Source of the DNA: Paenibacillus pectinilyticus
GTDB lineage: Bacteria > Bacillota > Bacilli > Paenibacillales > NBRC-103111
DNA length: 50,110 nt
Direction of reading: 5' to 3'
Assembly (NCBI RefSeq): GCF_001700435.1
Contig: NZ_LYPC01000032.1
Coordinates: forward strand, 18,831-68,940
Shown: positions 16,224 to 24,763 of the stretch, piece after piece
Position numbering within the stretch: position 1 is the stretch's first letter
Layout: each line of letters begins with the position of its first letter
Program-made: the position numbers and the translations under genes
Notes under the pieces: generated by a model
Database searches by the model: none
What the model was told of the DNA's origin: nothing
The model's input: the letters and a program-made list of their open reading frames with translations, nothing else

Positions 16224-17432
16224 TTGGCCAAACACTCCGCAGATCAGACATCTGTCCGGATCATTAATCAGAATTTGATTTTAAATGAGATCCGTGTAAA
16301 CCATAGTGTGACTAGAAGCGGTCTATCCAAGGCTCTTCAGCTAAGCGTGCCAAGTGTTTGCACGAATGTCGATAAATTGATCGAGCTCGGGATCATTCAT
16401 GAGACGGGTGAGGAATCGACTAGCGTTGGCCGCAAGGCTCAAATGTTGAAGATGAATAATGACTTTGGGTATCTCATTTCCATTGATTTAAGTAACCCGT
16501 GTATCACGATTGCGATCAGCAACTTGAAGCCCGATATTCTCGGTGAAATCAAGTTTGATTTAGAGCAATTCCAACTTGAGCAATTAACGGATCTGCTTTT
16601 AGCGAAAATCGAAGAATTGTTGGCAGCCAGTAGACTACCTTTAGATAAATTATTGGCGATTTCTATCTCTGTACCAGGTACAGTCGATAGCACGCAAGGT
16701 ATCGTAGATTGTGGTTCTTATTTAGCTCCGCTGGGCAAGGTACCGTTTCGTCAGCTTTTTCAGAGTAAGTATGATATTCCTATTCTAATGCAGAAGGACA
16801 TCGACGCGGCTGTTATTGCCGAGATGACTTATGGCATCGCCAAGGAGTACCGGAATGTTGTTTTTGTCAGCGCTGACGTCGGTATTGGTCTTGGTATCAT
16901 ATTGAATGGTAGTCTATTTAAAGGCAGTTCGAATGCGTCCGGAGAATTGGGTAACTTCGTTATGGATCGTAAATCAGTGCCAGAAGGTGCAGTAACAGAA
17001 CGATTAATTGATTTGGTTTCGGTCCGTGCACTAGTACTGGCTGTTAAGCAGGATCTGGCATCTGGTGAACAAAGCAGTGTGTTAGATGAGGCAGGCGGAC
17101 AGAGCGAGAAGATTGATTTTAATACGATTATTAAATGTACACTAGCAGGGGATCCGTTATGCGTAAAACATGTAACCGAATGTGCTCGGATGATGGGGAT
17201 CGCCGTTTCGAATATGCTGTTGCTTTTAGATTTGGAGTGCGTCATCCTCGGTGGAGGCTTTGTAACGTTGGGGACCGCTTATACGGATACGCTATCAACT
17301 GAAGTACGCAGGCTTATTCCGTCCAATCCCCGTATTGTGACGAGCCAATTAAAGAATAAAGCAGTACTGTTAGGTGGATTTAGTATCGGATTATCGTCGA
17401 TTTTCGAGGATGTGTTGAAAGAAAGGCTGTAG
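16224..17432 (+). CDS. ROK-family transcriptional regulator (NagC/XylR-like), system 2
   Basis: This 402-residue protein has an N-terminal winged helix-turn-helix (residues 12-75; SVTRSGLSKALQLSVPSVCTNVDKLIELGII) and a two-lobed ROK sugar-binding domain (80-395) with SISVPGTVD, ADVGIGLGIILNG and SSNASGELGNFVM. The Cys-rich zinc motif that normally follows GELGH in NagC, Mlc and XylR is absent, and the usual His is Asn. The TTG at 16224 was taken as start because GAGGGG lies seven bases upstream. Its position and the shared operator suggest it represses itself and the importer 115 bases downstream until a sugar ligand binds. Confidence 0.88.
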   Translation: MAKHSADQTSVRIINQNLILNEIRVNHSVTRSGLSKALQLSVPSVCTNVDKLIELGIIHETGEESTSVGRKAQMLKMNNDFGYLISIDLSNPCITIAISNLKPDILGEIKFDLEQFQLEQLTDLLLAKIEELLAASRLPLDKLLAISISVPGTVDSTQGIVDCGSYLAPLGKVPFRQLFQSKYDIPILMQKDIDAAVIAEMTYGIAKEYRNVVFVSADVGIGLGIILNGSLFKGSSNASGELGNFVMDRKSVPEGAVTERLIDLVSVRALVLAVKQDLASGEQSSVLDEAGGQSEKIDFNTIIKCTLAGDPLCVKHVTECARMMGIAVSNMLLLLDLECVILGGGFVTLGTAYTDTLSTEVRRLIPSNPRIVTSQLKNKAVLLGGFSIGLSSIFEDVLKERL

Positions 17433-17459
17433 GGAAGAGGCCTTTTTTTATTTAATTAA

Positions 17460-17508
17460 TTAATAAAGTTAACTAACTATTGACCATTAGGCAATCCACT
17501 TGTCTAAT
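17460..17508 (+). promoter_or_regulatory. Promoter and ROK operator-like site of importer system 2
   Basis: TTGACC (17480-17485) and TCTAAT (17503-17508) are 17 bases apart. Immediately upstream, 17460-17476 reads TTAATAAAGTTAACTAA, matching 15 of 17 bases of the sequence at 16175-16191. The repeat at both promoters supports control by the ROK protein. Confidence 0.6.
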
Positions 17509-17547
17509 TTCAATATATAAAACTTACGAAAAGGGAGTGTTACGTTA

Positions 17548-18834
17548 ATGCGAAACAAAAAAGTAAGTCGATTTGCGGTTAGTTTGGTCCTTGCAACGAT
17601 GGTAGGCGGTTTGTTGGCAGGCTGCGGGAGCGAAAAGGTTGAAGCGCCAAAGAATGAAAGCGGTTCAAAATCGACAGCAGCCAGCAAAGAAATTAAATTA
17701 CGTGTGGCTACATCGTTCGCCGGATCGGATCCTTGGGTTTCTGCTTGGACGGAAGCAGTGAAGGATTTTCAAACCAAAAATCCAAACGTGAAGATCGTCG
17801 ATGAATCCACACCCGTCAATCAAGAGGCCCTTCGCACGAAAATTAAAGCGGACACGGCTACTGGCAACCTCGCGGATGTGATGTTCTACTTCAATGGCAG
17901 TGAGACCAAGATGCTGGAAGAATCCAACAAGATCGTCACCTGGGAAGATGAATTGAAAAAAGACCCAGAGTGGGCCAAAAATTTCAATACTTCGATCGTG
18001 GATAAAGTGAAATACAATAATAAACTGTATGCCTTGCCTTATATCGGTTTCTACGAAGGCTTGTTCTGGAATAAAGCACTTTTTGATAAATTCCAATTAG
18101 AAGCACCAACGACTTACAGCGCGTTCATGAAAGCAGTTGATGTTTTCGCCAAAAATGACATTATCCCGTTTGCTACATCGTTAACTACGCCTTATATCCA
18201 AGAAGCGCTTGTCTTATCGCTTGTGGGTCCTGAAGGTCAGAAGCAAGCGTATGATCCGTCTTGGGCGCCTGCGCTTGATATGATTAAAGATTTGACCGAA
18301 AAGAAAGCGTTTCCTAAGGACGCCTTGACCCTTGATGATGACAAAGCGCAAGCATTGTTCTCTGGCGAAAAGGCTGCCATGATGTTCAACGGTTCTTGGA
18401 CAGCAGTGGGCTTATCCAAAAATCCTAACATTAAGATCACCCCATTCCCACTCGTACCTGGGGGCAAAGGCGACAATATGATCGTCTCGGGCTTCGGCTC
18501 TGGTTGGTATATGAAGAAGAATGATGATAAGGCGCAATATGATGCAGCCTTGGCTTTTATCAAATATATGACATCTCCTGAGGTTGCAGGGAAATTTGCA
18601 GCGATTGGCGGGACTTATGCCGTCAAGACGACGGATTCAGGTAATATGGCGGAGCTTTTGAAAATGGGGAATGCGATGGTCGCGCAAGCGAAAGATTTCG
18701 TTCTGCCGATCGATTCTTTTGTATCCCGCGAGTCGTACACGGAATTCCTGAAAGGTATTTCCTACGTGGCTTATAGTAAAAAAACAGCTGACCAAGTGCT
18801 TAAGCAGGCGAAAGAGCTTAGCGGCCACAACTAA
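17548..18834 (+). CDS. Sugar ABC transporter substrate-binding lipoprotein, system 2
   Basis: This 428-residue lipoprotein has lipobox LLAGC with Cys26 as anchor, then a short S/T/A/K linker and a family 1 solute-binding domain. GEKAAMMFNGSWTAVGLSK near residue 272 and FGSGWYMKKNDD near 313 are family-typical. The start follows AAAAGGGAGTG. It captures a sugar outside the membrane for the two downstream permeases. The ROK regulator and the deacetylase in the same operon hint at an acetylated amino sugar, which is inference only. Confidence 0.92.
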   Translation: MRNKKVSRFAVSLVLATMVGGLLAGCGSEKVEAPKNESGSKSTAASKEIKLRVATSFAGSDPWVSAWTEAVKDFQTKNPNVKIVDESTPVNQEALRTKIKADTATGNLADVMFYFNGSETKMLEESNKIVTWEDELKKDPEWAKNFNTSIVDKVKYNNKLYALPYIGFYEGLFWNKALFDKFQLEAPTTYSAFMKAVDVFAKNDIIPFATSLTTPYIQEALVLSLVGPEGQKQAYDPSWAPALDMIKDLTEKKAFPKDALTLDDDKAQALFSGEKAAMMFNGSWTAVGLSKNPNIKITPFPLVPGGKGDNMIVSGFGSGWYMKKNDDKAQYDAALAFIKYMTSPEVAGKFAAIGGTYAVKTTDSGNMAELLKMGNAMVAQAKDFVLPIDSFVSRESYTEFLKGISYVAYSKKTADQVLKQAKELSGHN

Positions 18835-18850
18835 TCGCCATATTGTTGGG

Positions 18851-18903
18851 TGCTCCCGGGGCTATTCATATGATTATTATGCTTGCGCCATGAACCGGGG
18901 GCA
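18851..18903 (+). other. Stem-loop between binding protein and permeases, system 2
   Basis: TGCTCCCGG (18851-18859) pairs with CCGGGGGCA (18895-18903) with one G-T pair, and TTCAT (18865-18869) pairs with ATGAA (18890-18894). No T run follows, so it may protect or process the upstream mRNA more than terminate it. Confidence 0.5.
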
Positions 18904-18929
18904 TGCTTTCTAGAGGAGGAACAACGGTT

Positions 18930-19799
18930 GTGAATTTCAAAGATAAAAGATATATCGTGCTTTTCCTTTCTCCGACAGTGATCCTATTGTTTACGTTTCT
19001 CATATATCCATTGATTCAATCGGTTTATTACAGCTTTTGCGAATGGTACAACTTTTCTAATGAAAAGAAGTTCATCGGATTGGCGAATTACAATCAACTC
19101 ATACATGATCCAGTTATTTGGATTGCACTGAAGAATACGTTGATTCTGACGGTGGGAGCGATTGTACTTCAAGTTGGAGGGGGATTAGTACTTGCACTGC
19201 TTTCGGATAGTATTAAGCGAGGTTTTAAGTTTTTTCGAACGGTTTTCTTTTTCCCCATCATTATCTCAGGTACAGCGATCGGCTTAATGTTTTCGATTAT
19301 TTATAATTACGACTATGGTCTGCTGAATGCAATTATGCGGGCTTTTGGATTGTCTGAGCAAGTATGGCTGACAGAGAAGAGCGCGATCTATCTCGTGTTA
19401 ATTCCGATTTTGTGGCAGTACGTAGGCTTCTACTTCGTCATTTTCCTGACGGGTATCTCCAAGATTCCAGAGGACATTTATGAGTCCGCACAGCTTGACG
19501 GGATTACGGGTATTCAAAAAGCATTCAAAATCACGATTCCGCTCATGCGGGATGTTACGGCCGCGTGTCTCACACTAGCAACTGCAGGTGCGCTCAAAGT
19601 GTTTGATGTCGTTTATATCGTGACCAAGGGTGGACCTATGAATGCCAGTGAGTTGTTAAGTACGTATATGTACGACAAGGCCTTTAATGGTCAAAATGCA
19701 GGATACGCAAGCACAATTGTCATTGCTATGATGCTGCTTGGCGTGCTGATCACGGTTGTGCTCAATAAAGCAGTGAAGAAAGATACGATTAGCTACTGA
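18930..19799 (+). CDS. Sugar ABC transporter permease 1, system 2
   Basis: This 289-residue MalF/UgpA-type protein has six helices and an EAA loop DIYESAQLDGITGIQKAFKITIP near residue 190. The GTG at 18930 was chosen because AGAGGAGG lies about ten bases upstream; the in-frame ATG 27 bases earlier would put that ribosome site inside the gene. It joins the next protein to form the channel. As in the other systems, the ATPase must come from elsewhere. Confidence 0.9.
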   Translation: MNFKDKRYIVLFLSPTVILLFTFLIYPLIQSVYYSFCEWYNFSNEKKFIGLANYNQLIHDPVIWIALKNTLILTVGAIVLQVGGGLVLALLSDSIKRGFKFFRTVFFFPIIISGTAIGLMFSIIYNYDYGLLNAIMRAFGLSEQVWLTEKSAIYLVLIPILWQYVGFYFVIFLTGISKIPEDIYESAQLDGITGIQKAFKITIPLMRDVTAACLTLATAGALKVFDVVYIVTKGGPMNASELLSTYMYDKAFNGQNAGYASTIVIAMMLLGVLITVVLNKAVKKDTISY

Positions 19800-19838
19800 A
19801 TGCATCATTCTGTATGCTCGGACAGGTAGGTGATAGAC

Positions 19839-20708
19839 ATGTCAACTCTCGTGGGAAGAGTCGGTAAAAGGGTGGGGCCACGCGACTATGCAGCTAAAAC
19901 GATGGTCTATGCGCTTCTGATTGTCTGGTCCTGCACAACCATTCTACCGGTATTATGGGTTCTACTGAACAGTTTCAAATCATCACAAGAAATTTTGACG
20001 AACGCCTTTGGCGTTCCACATACCTTTGATTTCAACAACTATATTAAGTTGAACCATTATGGCAATATCAATATATTGCGGGGCTTTGCGAATAGCTTGA
20101 TCATCTCGGGCTCGGTTGTTGTCGGAGTAACTTTCATTGGCGGGCTAGCCGCCTTCATCTTGTCGCGATTTCAGTTCGCAGGTAAAAAGGCTTTTAATAT
20201 TCTTTTCGTGATCTGTATGCTGTTGCCGCAGTTTGCGGTCATTATTCCTAATTTCATTATTATTAAAGAAATCGGTTTGAACGGCACTTATTTATCTGTT
20301 ATTTTGCCGCAAATTGCTGGGAATTTGAGCTTCGCCATCATCATGATGACCGGATTCATGGCGTCCTTACCTGCGGAACTTGAAGAGGCAGCTGTCATGG
20401 ACGGAGCGAGCATATGGAAGATTTATTATCGCATTTTGCTGCCGCTATGCATTCCGATTTTTGCTACCGTATCGATCATGGTTTTTTTATGGTCGTATAA
20501 TGAACTATTGATGCCGCTCGTCTATTTACCGGTTCGCGATATGCAGCCAATTTCCGTGCTGCTTTCGTATGTATCTAACTCTTACGGCACCGATTATGGC
20601 GCCATGATGGCGGCAATTACGATATCGATTGTGCCGCTGCTCGTGCTCTATTTGCTATCGCAAGAAACTGTCATTAAAGGTATGACCGCTGGTGCGGTGA
20701 AAGGTTAA
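19839..20708 (+). CDS. Sugar ABC transporter permease 2, system 2
   Basis: This 289-residue MalG-type protein has six helices and an EAA loop ELEEAAVMDGASIWKIYYRILLPL near residue 185. It ends with IKGMTAGAVKG, as in system 1. The ATG at 19839 has AGGTAGGTG at a suitable distance, whereas the in-frame GTG nine bases earlier does not. The stop is 18 bases before the deacetylase gene, so the deacetylase is in the same operon. Confidence 0.9.
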   Translation: MSTLVGRVGKRVGPRDYAAKTMVYALLIVWSCTTILPVLWVLLNSFKSSQEILTNAFGVPHTFDFNNYIKLNHYGNINILRGFANSLIISGSVVVGVTFIGGLAAFILSRFQFAGKKAFNILFVICMLLPQFAVIIPNFIIIKEIGLNGTYLSVILPQIAGNLSFAIIMMTGFMASLPAELEEAAVMDGASIWKIYYRILLPLCIPIFATVSIMVFLWSYNELLMPLVYLPVRDMQPISVLLSYVSNSYGTDYGAMMAAITISIVPLLVLYLLSQETVIKGMTAGAVKG

Positions 20709-20726
20709 ACTCTGGAGGTATATGAA

Positions 20727-21551
20727 ATGGTTAACGCATTACAAATAATAGTCATCACAGCACATCCTGACGAAGCTGAGATTTATGCGGGTGGAACCGC
20801 TGCTTTATACGCCGAAATGGGACACCGGGTCAAATTCGTTTCTTTAACGAATGGCGAATGTGGACACTATCAGATGGAAGGGAAGCAACTGGTAGAGAGA
20901 AGAGCGGAAGAGGCTAAGGAAGCGGCGCGCAGATTAGGGGTGCTTGAATATACGATCTTGGATATTCCGGATGGTCAGTTATCACCAACTTACGAAATTA
21001 GGGCGGAAGTCATCCGACAAATCCGCAACTGGAAAGCCGATGTGGTCATTACTTTTCATCCAGACGGACCAGGGCATGTGGACAATCGCACCGTTGGGAA
21101 AATTGTGCGAGACGCGGCAGATTTCATCGCTATGGTGCCCAACGCCGTTTCCGATGCGCCACATCTGCTGAAATCGCCTTTATTCTTGCTGATGCCGGAT
21201 TATGCGAAGCGGAATGGATATAACCCGGATATCGTTGTCGATATCGGGTCTGTGATTGAGAAGAAGCTCCTCGGCTGCGATGCGCACGCTTCACAGTTTT
21301 ACGAATTCGCTCCATGGCAGCGAAGTCTGCTTGATCAGGTTCCAGCGGGCTGGGAACGAAGAAGGGACTATATTTTAAAATGGTGGAGCACGTTCCTTGA
21401 AGTTTCGCCAGAAATGGTACCAACGCTAGCGGCTACTTATGGCAAGGATAAAGCAGACAACGTTCAATACGCAGAGCCGTTTGAAATTGCTGATTTCGGC
21501 CGAAGACCGGATGACGAGGAGAAGAAATGGTTATTCCCGATGCTCTATTAG
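20727..21551 (+). CDS. PIG-L/LmbE-family zinc deacetylase
   Basis: This 274-residue cytosolic protein belongs to the family that removes N-acetyl groups from GlcNAc-containing molecules (MshB, BshB, PIG-L). The metal motif near the N-terminus is AHPDEAE, residues 12-18, with His and Asp ligands, and FHPDGPGHVDN near residue 110 gives the third ligand. It has no signal peptide. Ribosome site TGGAGG precedes the ATG. As last gene of the ROK-controlled importer operon, it may deacetylate the imported sugar or a derivative. A BshB-like role in bacillithiol synthesis is less likely because bshB normally sits with bshA and mgsA-type neighbours. Confidence 0.85.
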   Translation: MVNALQIIVITAHPDEAEIYAGGTAALYAEMGHRVKFVSLTNGECGHYQMEGKQLVERRAEEAKEAARRLGVLEYTILDIPDGQLSPTYEIRAEVIRQIRNWKADVVITFHPDGPGHVDNRTVGKIVRDAADFIAMVPNAVSDAPHLLKSPLFLLMPDYAKRNGYNPDIVVDIGSVIEKKLLGCDAHASQFYEFAPWQRSLLDQVPAGWERRRDYILKWWSTFLEVSPEMVPTLAATYGKDKADNVQYAEPFEIADFGRRPDDEEKKWLFPMLY

Positions 21552-21583
21552 TGAATTGTTCATGCACATGACAATAATGAACG

Positions 21584-21620
21584 GAAGTCCCCTGTCGTTG
21601 AAGTCGGGGGATTTCTATTT
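21584..21620 (+). terminator. Probable terminator of system 2
   Basis: GAAGTCCCC (21584-21592) pairs with GGGGATTTC (21607-21615) with one G-T pair; TATTT follows. The T run is broken, so termination may be partial. Confidence 0.55.
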
Positions 21621-21638
21621 ATAGAGAAGGTTGGTTGT

Positions 21639-22952
21639 ATGCGGTATTTGTTCAACATAAATAAGAGCTTGAGTGTGCTGCAATGGTTTATTTTTATGAT
21701 CGCTAGCGCTGTCGCTTTGCCAATCGTGATTGGCAGCGTGTTTCACCTACCACAGCACGAAGTTGCGTCACTCATGCAGCGTACGTTCTTCGTTGTTGGG
21801 GTAAGTTCATTGTTGCAGGCTCTGTTGGGACACCGATTCCCGATTGTTGACGGACCTGCGGGTTCTTGGGTCAGTGTTTTTATTATGATGGCCGGCATGG
21901 CTGCACAGCAAGGGCAAGATGCGAGGGAAGCTCTGCAATTGCTGCAGGGAGGCCTGCTAGTAGCTGGCGTTCTGCTATTTATACTAGGATTGACCGGCTT
22001 ATTCTATAAGCTTTTAACGTTGTTCACCCCATTGGTGACCAATACGTTTCTATTTATTTTATCCATGCAATTAAGCGGTGTATTCTTAAAAGGGATGCTT
22101 GGACTTGGGGGAGCGGGGCCTGTCAATTACGGGAGCGCCGTCATTGCTTTTCTAATATTTTCATTCGTGACCGTCTTGACTATAAAAGGAAAAGGCTGGA
22201 TGCGTAATTACGCGGTGCTGCTAGGCATCATCATTGGATGGTCAGCACATGCACTTGTCGTCAGCGATCGTGTTCCGCAATCGTTCATGGCAGGATCAAG
22301 TAGCTGGGTAATATTTCCTAAGATATTTGCTTGGGGATTGCCGCATTTGAACCCAGGTATGGCGGTTACAGCTGTGTTATTCACGCTGATCTTAGTTTCT
22401 AATCTGATCGCTGCAATATCTGCGGCTCAGCAGGTCGTGCCAGGACGAGAAAACTCGAATCGGATGATCTACAACCGGAGTAGTATGATAGGAGGGCTTT
22501 CCCACGGACTGACCGCTCTATTTTCTGCGATTGGGGTTGTTCCCCTTCCTGTGACCACGAGCTTCATTCGCATGACAGGACAAACACAGCGAAAGCCCTT
22601 CCTGCTAGCTTGTTTGGTCTTAACGGCCATATCTCTTATGCCTGGGATTGTTAATTTTCTATCTCTGCTGCCTACGTCGATAGCGAGTGCCATTTCGTTA
22701 GCCACCTTTGTACAAATGACAGGAAACTCATTCCGTTCCTTATCACGGGTGACGGAAAGTCAACGTGACCTTACGATTCTAGGAATCGGATTGGTCATCG
22801 GTGTGGGATTCACACTGGTTGCCTCTTCGTCGTCGCAAGGGCTTCCTGTCGCTATGCAATACGTGCTTGGGAACGGTTTGCTGTTCGCTACACTGCTGGT
22901 CATGGTGCTCGAGCAGTTATGGCGTTCCAAACCTTGCAGTGCCGTAGCGTAA
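21639..22952 (+). CDS. NCS2-family nucleobase permease
   Basis: This 437-residue membrane protein has about twelve hydrophobic segments and the overall length of UraA/PbuX-type transporters. HRFPIVDGPAGSWVSVF near residue 65 corresponds to the TM3 substrate-side region, and GVVPLPVTTSFIRMTGQTQRKPF near 296 to the TM10 region. It should import a purine, uracil or xanthine with protons. No purine-type riboswitch is seen in the 87-base gap upstream. It stands alone in its own unit; the adenosine deaminase 5 kb away is functionally related but not linked. Substrate cannot be fixed from sequence. Confidence 0.82.
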   Translation: MRYLFNINKSLSVLQWFIFMIASAVALPIVIGSVFHLPQHEVASLMQRTFFVVGVSSLLQALLGHRFPIVDGPAGSWVSVFIMMAGMAAQQGQDAREALQLLQGGLLVAGVLLFILGLTGLFYKLLTLFTPLVTNTFLFILSMQLSGVFLKGMLGLGGAGPVNYGSAVIAFLIFSFVTVLTIKGKGWMRNYAVLLGIIIGWSAHALVVSDRVPQSFMAGSSSWVIFPKIFAWGLPHLNPGMAVTAVLFTLILVSNLIAAISAAQQVVPGRENSNRMIYNRSSMIGGLSHGLTALFSAIGVVPLPVTTSFIRMTGQTQRKPFLLACLVLTAISLMPGIVNFLSLLPTSIASAISLATFVQMTGNSFRSLSRVTESQRDLTILGIGLVIGVGFTLVASSSSQGLPVAMQYVLGNGLLFATLLVMVLEQLWRSKPCSAVA

Positions 22953-22974
22953 AACCTATAAAGCTATCATTAAT

Positions 22975-23040
22975 AAAAGCCTACAGCTTTGGTCATTCCC
23001 CCGTCTAATTAACAGGGGGTGTCCAGCTGCAGGCTTTTTG
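22975..23040. terminator. Long two-part terminator between permease and phosphatase genes
   Basis: AAAAGCCTACAGCT (22975-22988) pairs with AGCTGCAGGCTTTT (23025-23038), one mismatch, with an inner CCCCC/GGGGG stem. T runs exist on both strands, so it serves both convergent genes. Confidence 0.85.
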
Positions 23041-23055
23041 TGTAACACGAACCCT

Positions 23056-23853
23056 CTACTCCGCCAAAACGAATTTCTCCAACACATGCCTCACGCCATC
23101 ATCATTATTGCTCTTCGTCACGAAGTTCGCTAGCGCCTTCAATTCAGGCAAGGCATTCTCCATCGCAACGCCAAGACCAGCGACTTCCAGCATTTCTCGA
23201 TCATTCCAAGCATCGCCCAGCGCAATGACTTCATCTAATGTACAGCCAATGTGCGCAGCAAGGAAGGTGATGGCATGCCCCTTCGTGCCTTCCTTATGCA
23301 TGAACTCCAAATAATGAGGCTTGGACTTCGTAATATGAAGCTGATCACCCAGAAGAGGAAGCAGCTCTTCACGGATTTGATCACAAACCTCTGGTTTATC
23401 TACGATCAACATTTTCGGCTGTGGAATATCAATCCATTGGCGCAAATCGCCGATGATATAAGGCGTTTTAGACAGACGTACATAATTCTTTATCTTATCG
23501 TTGTCCTCGGCTGCATAAAGCTCATCCCCATGGTAAAGCTGAAGATGATAGTTGTTTTTTTCGCAATAGTCCAGCAGGAAGCGGGCACTTTCTACAGGCA
23601 CAGTGCGCTCATAGAGCACTTCCTCATCCAGTAGATTTTTGATCAAAGCCCCTTGATACGTAATGATGGGGACATTCAATCCGACTCGATTGGCGATTTT
23701 GGCTGCAGAAGGGAAGCTTCTTCCTGTGGCTATCGTGACCATTACGCCTTTGGCAACCGCTTGATGCATGGCATCTACGGTCTCTTGCGAAATCGTCAAA
23801 TCATCACGCAGCAGCGTATCATCTAAGTCAGCAGCAACTAATTTATACGTCAT
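23056..23853 (-). CDS. HAD-superfamily Cof-type sugar phosphatase
   Basis: This 265-residue cytosolic hydrolase has the type IIB HAD layout. Motif I is DLDDTLL near residue 10, motif II IATGR near 43, motif III Lys near KGHAITFL around 195, and motif IV GDAWNDREML near 215. Family members (YidA, YwpJ, Cof) dephosphorylate sugar phosphates or FMN-like compounds. The second Asp of motif I, the general acid, is present. The ATG at 23853 was chosen over a GTG nine bases upstream on spacing of GGTGAG. It is a single-gene unit, closed by the shared terminator. Confidence 0.88.
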   Translation of the reverse strand: MTYKLVAADLDDTLLRDDLTISQETVDAMHQAVAKGVMVTIATGRSFPSAAKIANRVGLNVPIITYQGALIKNLLDEEVLYERTVPVESARFLLDYCEKNNYHLQLYHGDELYAAEDNDKIKNYVRLSKTPYIIGDLRQWIDIPQPKMLIVDKPEVCDQIREELLPLLGDQLHITKSKPHYLEFMHKEGTKGHAITFLAAHIGCTLDEVIALGDAWNDREMLEVAGLGVAMENALPELKALANFVTKSNNDDGVRHVLEKFVLAE

Positions 23854-23923
23854 GTTTCTCACCGATCCTATTCGTCATCTCTATTAAAATTCTGCTAATA
23901 GCATACCCGAATTAGTAGCGAAT

Positions 23924-23932
23924 TGCTACAAT
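23924..23932 (+). promoter_or_regulatory. Extended -10 promoter of the AlkD-type gene
   Basis: TGCTACAAT is an extended -10 (TGnTAnAAT type) 39 bases before the ATG. No good -35 is seen. A short palindrome, GTAGC-GAATT-GCTAC (23915-23929), overlaps it. Confidence 0.4.
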
Positions 23933-23970
23933 AAGCACATAGGCGTTAACGAAAAGGAGGCACGTTCCTG

Positions 23971-24666
23971 ATGACATCATCGTATACAATGAAGCTAGAA
24001 AAATGGCTTAGAGCCCACGCGGACGTGGCTAATGCTTCAAGCATGGAAGCTTATATGAAGAATTATTTTCCATTATTAGGAATCCGGAACCCGGCGCGCG
24101 TTGCGCTGACGAAGCAATTCACCAAGGAGCACGGCATCCCGAAAGGGGAGGAAGCGGTTCAGGTGGCCCAAGAGCTATGGGCATTACCGGAGCGTGAATT
24201 TGCCTACACGGCGATTATGATGTTGTTGCAAGTGAGAAAAACAGTGAAAGCCGAGCACATCGACCTGCTGGAGCATTTCATTGTGACTAACTCATGGTGG
24301 GACTCTGTGGACACAATTGCTGATCACTTGATTGGTTACCACTTTCAGCGGTTCCCAGAGCTAATCCCGGCTTACGTCGCGAAGTGGTTGGCTTCGGATA
24401 ACATGTGGCTGCAAAGAACGGCAATCTTATTTCAGTTGAAATATAAAAAGAAGACCGATGTCACGCTGTTATTTCACTGTATTACGGTCATGGCCGATTC
24501 TAAGGAATTCTTCATCCGTAAAGCGATAGGCTGGGCATTGCGTGAATACTCCAAAACGGATGCTGCTGCTGTACAATCCTTTGTCGCAAGCACCGAATTA
24601 TCTCCGCTTAGTGTACGGGAGGCGCTGAAGGTGATTGAGCGCAAACAACCAATTACTGGATCATAG
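23971..24666 (+). CDS. AlkD-like DNA alkylation repair glycosylase
   Basis: This 231-residue all-helical HEAT-like-repeat protein belongs to the AlkC/AlkD family. SWWDSVDTIADHLIG near residues 109-123 contains the Trp and Asp that line the lesion pocket in AlkD, and NMWLQRTAILFQLKYK and FFIRKAIGWALREYSKTD are the other family signatures, the latter holding the second pocket Trp. It should excise positively charged alkylated bases such as 3-methyladenine. The start follows AAAAGGAGGCACG. It is monocistronic and sits just before the iron-uptake promoter. Confidence 0.88.
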   Translation: MTSSYTMKLEKWLRAHADVANASSMEAYMKNYFPLLGIRNPARVALTKQFTKEHGIPKGEEAVQVAQELWALPEREFAYTAIMMLLQVRKTVKAEHIDLLEHFIVTNSWWDSVDTIADHLIGYHFQRFPELIPAYVAKWLASDNMWLQRTAILFQLKYKKKTDVTLLFHCITVMADSKEFFIRKAIGWALREYSKTDAAAVQSFVASTELSPLSVREALKVIERKQPITGS

Positions 24667-24686
24667 CTGAAAGTTAGCTGAGTGTA

Positions 24687-24734
24687 TTGACATTGATAAT
24701 CATTTTCATTATATTGTATTGAGAATGAATATCA
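24687..24734 (+). promoter_or_regulatory. Fur-controlled promoter of the siderophore-uptake operon
   Basis: TTGACA (24687-24692) and TATATT (24710-24715) are 17 bases apart. The spacer holds TGATAATCATTTTCA (24694-24708), 13 of 14 matches to the 7-1-7 Fur box. A second box, TGAGAATGAATATCA (24720-24734), 12 of 14, covers the start of transcription. Confidence 0.85.
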
Positions 24735-24763
24735 TACATACAAGACACTCAGGGGGTTTTACC

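Noticed and set aside
21552..21638. Riboswitch before the NCS2 permease
   Set aside because: The 87-base gap is mostly taken by a terminator and is too short for a known nucleobase aptamer.
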